A stretch of 64,000 nt of DNA from Malachius bipustulatus. Its lineage: Eukaryota > Arthropoda > Insecta > Coleoptera > Melyridae. Each line of letters opens with the position of its first letter. The first letter of the stretch is position 1. A program made the position numbers and the translations under genes. Shown here piece after piece: positions 24,716 to 33,900 of this stretch. The stretch is from contig OU342631.1 of the NCBI GenBank assembly GCA_910589415.1, forward strand, positions 4,526,001-4,590,000. Direction: 5' to 3'. The notes under the pieces were generated by a model. That model ran no database searches. It was given only the letters and a program-made list of their open reading frames with translations, and was not told the origin of the DNA.

Positions 24716-26520
24716 TAACGAAGTCCGGAAATCCGGCCTTCGTTTTTGTCTTAGTGTCAGGGGTTGTGCCAGAGATTCCCAGTCATTTACGTTTTTCATT
24801 GTCTTTTATTATTTTTGAATTAATTAAATTAATTGAATCATGAAGCAAAGTCGAGTCCCGGTTAGTTTCCCGATATTTAAATTTATTATTAATATACCTA
24901 CCTACTTGGTTTTTTTATACATAAGCCGTAAAAATAACATTTTTAAATCGTCGAATTCATACACCGAAGCTGAAGACTCCAATCGCCGAGGAGATAACGC
25001 TACGCGATAACGGCCGCAATCGCAGGTAAATTGATTAATCCAAGAGAAAAACAATGTTTATCGCTAGCGTGGCTTCGATTATTTTACAAATTTAATAAAA
25101 TTTTTAGATTACGACCGCGGTAGGGATACGGGCATATAAGGCCGGAACGCGAAGAATCTATCTCTCTGCTTTTCTTGGTTTCATCCGATTTACTACTGTC
25201 TGCAATTAAAGTGTTATTATTGTTTCCGCCCCGTCTGGGAACAGTGACCGGTGTTACTCTCTGCTCTTCCGAATTTTATTCGAGTCAGTACTGTCCACGA
25301 AGTGTTTTCTAAAATTGTTGATTTCGCCCCGTTCCGGGATTAGTGACCGTGTTAGCAATTGAGAGTACCTGCGCAACCGTTTTTGCGAAGCCGCGACCGT
25401 CAACAAGAGTTTCCGGCAAAATAATAACAAGGTATAGGTACCATCAAATATTGAGTCGAATTTAATCGTGCCCGTTTGTCGTGATTCCATTTATTCCCGT
25501 CCCTCACCGAGATTAGCGACGTATACCCGATAGATTAGGCTCATTAGGTACCATCAACCCTGTCGTAGCGTAGATAATTATTTTGCCCTTACTAAGAGTG
25601 CACTAGGCGGTGTGTGTACCTACGGACGCGTGATACCTGACTTTCCATGCGGTGTATGGCCCGGCGAGTCAGGGGTTAACGTCGAAGTAGTTACGCGGCC
25701 ATATAGGGATTCACGCCCGAGGCGTAGGCGTCTTTCCATGCGGTGTTAAGCCCGGCCGGACGCCGCACCTCAGGAGTGTCTCTGTGCGAAACCGTGTATC
25801 TCTACAAAATTATCGTCCTCAACAACTATTAGCAGGGTTACACCGCGCCATACCTCTTGTTACATTCTTACTCCCGCGCACGGCCGAAATACTCCGCCGT
25901 TCGTCGTATCATTAATTTTTTTTGCGAACAAGAACCGTTGCCCGTACATTTTATTTTATTTAATCCGTATTACATTATTTTACCGACCAGACGACTCGCT
26001 CAGATCAACCGCCGAACCTGCAATAAAATTAGTTTAATAAGGGATACAAATACAGCTTGTTTTCATTTATCTGTGAGTTTTATTTTGTGTGTGTACTGTT
26101 ACCAATTACAACCGCCTTCTCGCCCACATCTTCGCTCCGTGAATTGCCCAGCGCTCGTGGCTCCGTGCCTAAAGACCACGCGGCCACGCACGATTTTATT
26201 TTATTGATTTTTGCGTCCAACCAACCGACCCCTGGGCTAATTCCGTCTCCAGTGAGCTACCTTAGGGACAAGTGCACCATAACGGTGTCAATTGTGCGAA
26301 CAGGTTCAACAGGGAATTCAGCGAGAGATTCCCCGAGGGAGTAAACCCTTCCAAAAATCTGGCGCCCGAGACATCCGAAGGTGAGTACCGCCAAACCACG
26401 AAACCGGATCCTCAGAACGCGAACAATCGTCACAACTTAATATGACGTTTTCTTGTGAGGTGGTGGCGAGAATAATGAGTACCAGAGCTAAAATTAGAAG
26501 CTTAAAATTTTCTTGGATTT
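24716..26520 (+). mobile_element. Isolated 5' LTR plus leader of an LTR retrotransposon (fragment)
   Basis: A primer-binding-site-like sequence TGGCGCCCGAGACATCCG lies at 26360-26377, six bases after a ...TTCCA end. Its first ten bases match the tRNA-Lys-type PBS used by several retroelements. The upstream G/C-rich block has a TATA box (CATATAAG, 25133-25140) and an AATAAA at about 26022, as expected of an LTR. A possible LTR start is TGTAACGAAGTCC at 24716, but the true boundary is uncertain. After the PBS an ATG at about 26476 opens only a short frame (MSTRAKIRSLKF) before stops. No gag-pol or 3' LTR follows, so it is a truncated copy. Diverged direct repeats inside (CGCCCCGT...AGTGACCG at about 25230 and 25325; TTTCCATGCGGTGT at about 25644 and 25734) are a family feature or later duplications. 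Confidence 0.5.
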
Positions 26521-26605
26521 AAATACCGAGTATAAACTACTCGCCGAATTATGTAATTATTTGCAAAATTTGTGAATTATGATTTATCTGCTAATTCTAT
26601 GAATA

Positions 26606-27601
26606 CAGGAAAAGTAGGCAAAAAAGGCCGATGTAAAGAAAAAAAAATTGGGGCAGTCATTTTGTATAACATTTTGTTAGAGGACCCTTAAAGAAGCCCG
26701 GAGCAACTGAAATAGAGCCCGGAGCCGCTGAAATAGAGCCCGCAGCCACTTTTTCAGCGCCCATTTAAAAGCATCATACTTTAGCATACAGTATTTGAGA
26801 TTTTAAGAAAGGGGGTTGTTTAGCGAATCGATTCAGAGGCTGAACGGTTCACCCTACAAAAAAAGTCCAAACAAAAAGGTGTAGAGGTAGACCATTTGTT
26901 AAGATTAAAAATCTGCTTCTGTTGCTGTAGTTACATTTTAGGTCTGTTGAGCAGTTTTCGAGAAAAACAGGGAAAAGTTTTAAGTTGTGTTATCATTTTC
27001 GTAATTTAACAATAAAAATTACTACAAACAAAAATGTCAAAAATTTAGAGTAACAGTCAAGGCTATTACAAAAATTACACTAGCAATAGAAATTTTTTTT
27101 ACGATTTTCTCAAAAAAAAAAAACCAGACCTGAAATGCAACTACAGTCACAGAGGCAGCTTTTCAATCTCAACAAATGATCTATTTAAATTTCTCTATAA
27201 AACAATTAGAAAGTCCAACATTTAAAAATAAATGTGTGACTGTCATGAAAGAAAAAATTCATCTTCAGCAGTGAATAACCCGAGATCAGGATTTTTTGGT
27301 GGGTTATGCCCATGAAGACTTCTGATCTACTCATCGAATACTACCAAGTCCAACAGTTAAATCCAATTTAACCGGGAGCCTATTCCCATAAGGATTCTGA
27401 GGGGTCCTTTCAACCCCATTTATTGGGATAAATTTCACGTCCTACCGCAAAATTTAATTTGGAAAATACATCTTCAAAAACGTTGTAGTACCTATGAACC
27501 ATTTAGCCGCTAAATAGATTCGTAAAAACAACCCTCTTTCTCAAAATGCTTAAGGGTGGGGATGCTGAAAAAGTGGCTTCGGGCTCATCCTAATTTTCCT
27601 G
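26606..27601. mobile_element. Fold-back MITE, Tc1/mariner-like (TA flanks)
   Basis: A 996-bp element between TA dinucleotides (26604-26605, 27602-27603). The ends are inverted: CAGGAAAAGTAGG on the left and CAGGAAAATTAGG on the right (reverse-complemented). Long imperfect inverted arms continue inward. The segment with GCCACTTTTTCAGC at about 26750 pairs with 27563-27582, that with GGGTTGTTT at about 26812 pairs with about 27527, and 26895-26965 pairs with 27095-27185. The left arm holds three copies of a roughly 22-bp unit AG(C/A)CCGGAGC.. CTGAAATAG (about 26692-26750), present only once on the right. No coding frame. Confidence 0.75.
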
Positions 27602-27603
27602 TA

Positions 27604-29016
27604 TTAGAAGTATTTTCAGGGATTCGTGATTCCTTAATAATTTTATAATTTGTAGCTATAGAAACATAATTTCAATTGATCAACTGGTCAATTTTTCAAA
27701 TAATATAACTTACACAGTAGTAGTTGTCTCTTGTTGAGGTAATAAAATTGTTCGTATCTTTCTTGGTGCAATATTCTATTTTCCAATAATTAATAATTTC
27801 CTACAAATTTCTGTTGCATAAAACAGAGCCTAGCGTATTTAAGACAAGAGTCCCCTCTATAAATTACATCCTGTACCGACAACCGACAGCTAGGGACTAT
27901 TGATGTTAACCGAAATTAGATTATTTAACTTTATGACTTTATTAACTATGAAGTAGTCTACCAACAGGTATGTAAATCTTTATTTGTTTTTGTTAAGTAG
28001 AGCAGGTTGAGGGGTAACAAAGTGTAACCAAAACCTGATGAAAGTTTTATAAGTTGCGCAACTTCAGCAGTATTCAACGAAGAGTATTCAAGTACTAGAG
28101 GGCCCTCCGAGTTTAATAATTGATTAACATAGGTATTCATTTTGTTTTCTGTAACCATAAGCATTTATTTTTTGTTTAGGGAATATCAAAGCCAAAAGTC
28201 GCTGCAGGCGGTTTGGAAAAAATTATCTCACGAGGGATTATCTGCCATCAATTTTAATTTTATTTTTTATCTTAGGATATCCGCGAATTTTTTTTATTCA
28301 GCTTCATATTATGCAGCATCTACCTTTCCAGGTTAGTATACGGGAATACTTATACCTAGTGATAACCAACATCAGGAATAGGAACTTACTTTACTGTATA
28401 TGCGACGGTTTATAGGTTTCAAACATATGAAACTCTTTCACTCTTTTATTGACATGGAATTTTCATTCTGTTGTAACGTGTATTGTTTACACGTTCTATT
28501 TTTTTCAACTATTTACCATAACTGATTCTCAATCGTGTACGATACTTCATATCAGGTCCGTTGAACGTGTTGCTAGCCTAAGCTGCGCTTAGATTATACT
28601 AGCGACGAATTAGATTATCCCCCGCCTGGATGTTTCATTTTTATCCTCAATGTTTTCTTTTCTTCTTTTCTATTTTTCTTCGCGTAGATATCTCAACTTA
28701 TTGGCAAGTCACCATTTTATGCCTTCGCGTTAGCGATTTAATTTAATCATTGACTAAATATAACTTCGTATACGATCCGGTAAGTTGCTTTATTATTGAT
28801 TTTGCGTAACTACTACGGGTAATGTTCTTGTTAATGTAATGTATTGTAGTAATTTTTGCACACAGCAACTTCTAACGTGTATTTATGGCTACGACAATTT
28901 GTTATATTTTAATGAGTAATTATTAATTATCCTGTGTGAAGAGTTAGTCGGTATTCGCCAAATATATTATGTTAGATATTTTTAGATAGTTACTTATTTT
29001 CATAAAAATTTCAGCT
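27604..29016. other. Non-coding AT-rich stretch
   Basis: No gene or clear repeat. Short frames near 27958-28336 look like chance. Confidence 0.5.
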
Positions 29017-29270
29017 TTTTGTTGGTTGCACGTTCTGGCTTGCAACTGCCCCGCCTTGGGAAGAACCAGACACTCAACGTTCGGAAGAGTACTTCTCTCT
29101 CCAAGAGTCCTGGATACATTCACACCATCTAAGGTCATTAGCTTTTTAAAAACCAGTGGCCTGCTGGAATGGATGTAAAGCACTTAGATGTGAGCCACAA
29201 TAGACCACTTGGTCGCAGTGGAGGTGTCACTAATCGACCCACTCATTATACAACTAAAATAAACTACACG
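29017..29270 (+). mobile_element. LINE copy 1 (3' end only)
   Basis: A 5'-truncated non-LTR retrotransposon. An intact C-terminal frame (29041-29178) reads CNCPALGRTRHSTFGR, then a hydrophobic/polar stretch ending FLKTSGLLEWM and TAA. The CPAL..TR...FG pattern is the usual end of ORF2 in LINEs that carry RNase H after the reverse transcriptase. The 3' UTR motif TAGATGTGAGCCACAATAG follows, and a GGTGTCAC...CCCACTC stretch is shared with copies at 39572-41228 and 54560-55995. It is the least damaged of the three at the C-terminus. Upstream domains are absent. Confidence 0.75.
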
Positions 29271-29660
29271 TTTTGGCTTTTGAGCACTTTTTGGCGTTTG
29301 GAGCTTGGATTTCCCTCCTCGCACACCGCAGTCTTTTTAATGGCGTTTTGAAAACCGTTTTGACTACTAGACCTAAGTCTCAGGGGATGATGGCATTTGT
29401 ATCATCGATCAAGCTGCAAGTTTAACCTCAATCATCCATGAGGGTGTAATGAAACTTGGATCATTTTGGCAACTTCAAGATGGCGTCATAGCGTCGCTTC
29501 ATGTACAGCACGTCATTTTTTTCTCATCAGAAGCCAGATGAATTCCATGTTACCTATCTACTACCCATTGCTCTCAGAATTCGTCAATCAGTATACCTGC
29601 GAATCAATTTCATCTCTTTATTATATCTTCTCCAACCTTTACGTCACAGTTATGAATAAT
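29271..29660. other. Non-coding flank of the BEL element
   Basis: No feature recognised between LINE copy 1 and the BEL/Pao insertion site. Confidence 0.5.
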
Positions 29661-29665
29661 AATCA
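29661..29665. repeat. Target site duplication of the BEL element, left (AATCA)
   Basis: Exact AATCA immediately before the 5' LTR, matched by 36371-36375. Confidence 0.92.
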
Positions 29666-30235
29666 TGTTACGTCCTTGGTGAATAATCGATTCGTATTCT
29701 CTAAGACACCACCGTTTCCTACCCCTTCCTATCCCTTTACACATCGGGACGAAGGAAAAGGACACCTGACCGGACAGGACCACACATAGAGAGGAGAGTC
29801 GAGGTTTAACATCGAGAGAGAAAAGAACTCGACAGAGTGCCGTTCGTACCAGACTCGTCGATGCTGGTGTTACGAGAACGGGATACCTAGTTCCTTAATG
29901 AAATAAGGAAGCGGTATAAAGTAGTGGAACAATCGTGGGTACCTACATAGTGAAGCAGAGTGAACAATAATAATAGTTACAACATCTCGCAAATTAAAAC
30001 AAGTGCCCCTTTAGTCGGACAAGACACAAGGTCAGTAATTTCGATAATTATTATTAATAATTGTGTTCCTGTCAATCATTGGCAATTACAGCCTGGTCCT
30101 TCCCTAAATTTTGATCCTGTCATCCGTGGCGATTCGTTATTACCATCGCGGCATCGAGCCGCATTAATTTAGCCCCCTTTCAGGATCGAATCGCGTCGTT
30201 AATATTTCGTGTTGCTCTTTGACGCGGAGTTAACA
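29666..30235 (+). repeat. BEL element 5' LTR
   Basis: Starts TGTTACGTCC and ends GAGTTAACA (TG...CA). It contains a TATA box TATAAA at 29915-29920 that would start transcription in the second half of the LTR. No canonical AATAAA was seen. The 70-codon frame at 29960-30172 recurs identically in the other LTR and is a by-product of LTR identity, not a gene. Confidence 0.95.
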
Positions 30236-30241
30236 TTTTTT

Positions 30242-30259
30242 TGGTCCCTCCGTAGTCGG
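30242..30259 (+). other. BEL element primer binding site
   Basis: TGGTCCCTCCGTAGTCGG lies six bases after the 5' LTR. TGG at the start complements the CCA end of a tRNA. I could not match the remainder to a particular tRNA from memory. Confidence 0.6.
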
Positions 30260-30522
30260 ATAGGAAAGCTCGTGGAAATATAGTTCATTAATTGGTTGCA
30301 TCATTTGTTTGAAATTAGTTTCTCACTCACTGTGTTAAGGTAGCCTGTTTGTAGGTCAGACGGATTCGAAATAGTCGATCCAAAAGGACGCCAAACGGTC
30401 TTTACTCATTCCACTATTAGGTACTCGGTTTCTACCCCACTCCACTTCTTCGTTCGTTTGCAGGTGTTCGTTTTTAAAAAAACCTCTGTAAAATAGTTGA
30501 AATATTTTCTCTCTGAATTCGC

Positions 30523-30947
30523 AGGGCAGAATATTGATTTTTGTATTCACGGTATACTGGGTACACTCGGTATCTTAAGTATTGTTTTTGGTGAATTCGA
30601 ATTCAATAATTTATTTTCAACTCGATATTAAATAAGTAACTTTCACTTGGTTAGGTACTTATTTTTGGTATTGCTCATCGTTCGTTGTTGTTGTATTTTT
30701 ACGGGTTTTTAACGAATAACCCTTTTTCGTTGTTACAGGGAAAATATTGATTTTTGTATTCACGGTATACCTACTGGGTACACTCGGTATCTCAAGTATT
30801 GTTTTTTGGTGAATTTCAAAGTCAATTTATTTTCAACTCGTTTTTAAATAAGTAACCTTCACTTGGTTAGGTACTTATTTTTAGTTATTGTTCGTATTTC
30901 GTTGTCGTTGTATTTTTTACAGGTGTAAAAAATAACCCTTATTCGTT
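30523..30947 (+). repeat. ~210-bp tandem duplication in the BEL leader
   Basis: Two head-to-tail copies in the untranslated leader, about 30523-30736 and 30737-30947. Both contain AATATTGATTTTTGTATTCA, CGGTATAC..CTGGGTACACTCGGTATCT, and CTTCACTTGGTTAGGTACTT or its close variant. Several substitutions and small indels separate them, so the duplication is older than the present insertion and belongs to the family lineage. It sits just before the gag start. Confidence 0.85.
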
Positions 30948-30983
30948 TATTGCTTTAGTGTTTTGTTGATACTCTTTAGCAAA

Positions 30984-33900
30984 ATGTCCAACACTTTGGT
31001 CGGAGCAAACGCTTCTGTTTCGAAGTTTTTGACTCGTTTGAACTCGATTCTGACAGTAGTTTCAGCACCCATTGATGAAAAGTCGCGTTTTATTGTCCTG
31101 GCTGCATGCGACAGCGCTTCAGATTTGTACAATCAGGTGCAGGAGGTTGATAGAAATATCCTGATTACGGTTGAGTCGGCAGATAAGAGTGCTTTGGTCG
31201 TAGATGTGTCATCGGAGATTTGGAAATCATACTCGGGACTACTTATCGAAGTTGATTCGGTTTATTTTCAGATTAGAGCGGTTCAATTGTCGTTGGAATC
31301 GACTCAGGATACGGTGGTGAAATCACGTCATGGTTCGAGTGAATCGTTAAATAGTCGACAGTCTGGTGCTCCCGCGCTACCCCCCTCTGCAAGTTCACAT
31401 GTGAAATTGCCTCGTATCGGTATACCTACTTTTGATGGTTCGTTGAGGATGTGGTCGGTTTATTATGATTTGTTTAGGACTTTGATTCATTCGAATGATT
31501 CGTTAGCTCCAATTGAGAAGTTCCAGTATTTAGTTTCGACTTTGTCAAAGGAACCTCTTACCCTTGTCAAACATTTACCACTGACAGATGACAATTATGT
31601 GATAGCTTTCGATACTCTTGTCCAAAGGTATCAGAATGAGCGAGTACTTGCGACGTGTTATTGGCAGGCGATTTGTAATGCTCCCAAAATAACGGATTCT
31701 GATTCCTCACAATCGCTTCGTGAATTGTTGAATACCTTTTCGGAAAATATTACAGCTTTGGGTCAGGTCTCAGGCGTCTCTCTCTGGGATTTCACTTTGT
31801 TCAACTGGTTGCTACAGAAATTGGATAACGCTACTCGAAAGCGTTTCGAACTCCAATTTGCATCTGAAGAGTTTCCATCATATCAGGATTTGCACAAGTT
31901 TTTGTCGTCACAGTGTCGTGCATTAGAATCATCTTTGGGGAATGACCTATCTCCGTCTGCAGTCGTTGGTAAGCGGAGTAGCGTCAAGTCTGGTGGAAAA
32001 GTGGAATCGAGGAATTCACATGCATTTTTGTCAACGTCGAGTGCGTCTTCATCGAAGCAGTCGTGCTTCCATTGTAATGGAGAACACCCGATCTCGAATT
32101 GTCGTTCTTTTTTGAAGTTGGACCCGCGCAAGCGTTTTGAGGCTGTGAAGGCAGCGCGCTTGTGCCTAAATTGTTTTGGCCCTTCACACTTGGTGAAGCA
32201 GTGCCCCTCTTCTCATTCGTGTAAGGAGTGTGCAGGTCGGCACCACTCTTTATTACATTTCGTTAAACTTAGTAATTCGGATGGAGCAGCTTCTCATCGA
32301 GTTGAGCCGCCTCCAGTCGCATCCACGGTTGCCATGTCTTCTCTCCCATCCTTTCAGGATGTTCGTTCTCGTTCTCGTAGCAATACTACGGTTCTTTTAG
32401 CAACCGCATGTATTGAAGTTCAAGACAAGTGGGGCAACTATCAAGTGGTTCGTTCTTTAATTGACTCTGGCAGTCAGTCGTCTTTTATTACTGATCGGTG
32501 CCGCAAGCGTTTGGGCTTGCACTTGAATCGATCATCAACACCTATTTCTTGTTTGGGTCACGTGACCTTGGGATCGGCCCAGGGATCATCTGATTGCATT
32601 ATTCGTCCCGTTGGGGTACCATCACCTACTTTTAAAGTAAGTACTTTGGTCTTGCCCAATATTTGTGGAAAACTTCCCAGTGTTGACATTTCGCCATCGA
32701 AGGCGCTTGATAATTTGAAGTTAGCGGATCCTAATTGGTACACGCCTGGTTCTGTCGATGTTTTGCTAGGAGCTGACATCTTTCCCAATATTGTTCATGG
32801 TGGTTATTTGTCGGGCAGTGATAACTGTCCAGCCGCAATGAACACGACGTTTGGTTGGGTTCTTTTGGGAACCATTTCGTCGAAGGTTGCGGGCGAGGTT
32901 CAAGCTTGTTTTGCGTCGGTAGATTCGACCCTTGAAGAGACTCTTAAGGCATTTTGGAGAGTTGAGGAGGTGCCTTCAGTTGAGGTTTGCTCTAATGAGG
33001 AACAAGAGGCTGAGTCGTTGTTCGTTGAGTCTCATTATCGAGAAGAATCAGGTCGTTTTGGGGTATTGTTGCCATTTAAGGATAGCAAAGAGTTGCCTAT
33101 CTTTAATGATTCGTTGAATGTCGCAGATCGTCGTTTGCTCGCTTTGGAGAGACGATTGTCGAGGTTGACTCACATTAGAGACATGTATGTAGAGTTTATG
33201 AAAGATTATTTGGAGGCTGGGCACATGTCGTTGGTGCCATTGGAGTCGGAATCTGCAAACTCTTATTACATTCCGCATCATTGCGTTTTTAAAGACCCTG
33301 GTGTTTCGATGTCTTCTGATGTGTCTTCGCTCGCCCCAGTATCGTCGAAAATTCGTGTCGTGTTCGACGCCTCGGCCAAAGCATCGAACAATCTTTCGTT
33401 AAATGATACCTTGTTGATTGGTCCGAAGTTGCAAAATGACATCACTAGTGTTTTGCTTCGTTTTCGAGAGAACAAATTCGTGTTCACTTGTGACATTAGG
33501 CAGATGTATCGGCAAATTTTAGTTGGAGATTCACATCGACAGTATCAATTAATTCGTTGGCGTTTTTCAGAAAAGGATCCTATTCGAAGTTACAAATTGA
33601 ACACTGTAACTTATGGTGTTTCGTCCTCGCCATATTTGGCCATTAGGTGCTTGTTACAATTAGCTCAAGAAAATTCTGAGAAGTTTCCTCTCGCTTCGAA
33701 AGCCATTCGTCTCGGGCTTTATGTCGATGATTTTGCCATTGGGGCAAATCAAATCGAGGAAACCTTGGAGTTGAGAAATCAGCTCATTTCGCTATTGCAA
33801 TTGGGACAATTTGAGTTGCGGAAATGGTCTGCTAACAATCCACAATTGCTTCAGGATCTGCCGGTTGAACATTGTCAACAGCAGTCATCCAACTTTGATT

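Noticed and set aside
25857..26344. Overlapping 116- and 95-codon plus-strand frames
   Set aside because: They sit in the G/C-rich LTR-like block upstream of a PBS and are unrelated in sequence to gag; likely by-products of composition.
29960..30172. 70-codon frame repeated identically at 36095-36307
   Set aside because: It lies wholly inside the BEL LTRs and its duplication only reflects LTR identity; it starts at a GTG, not an ATG.
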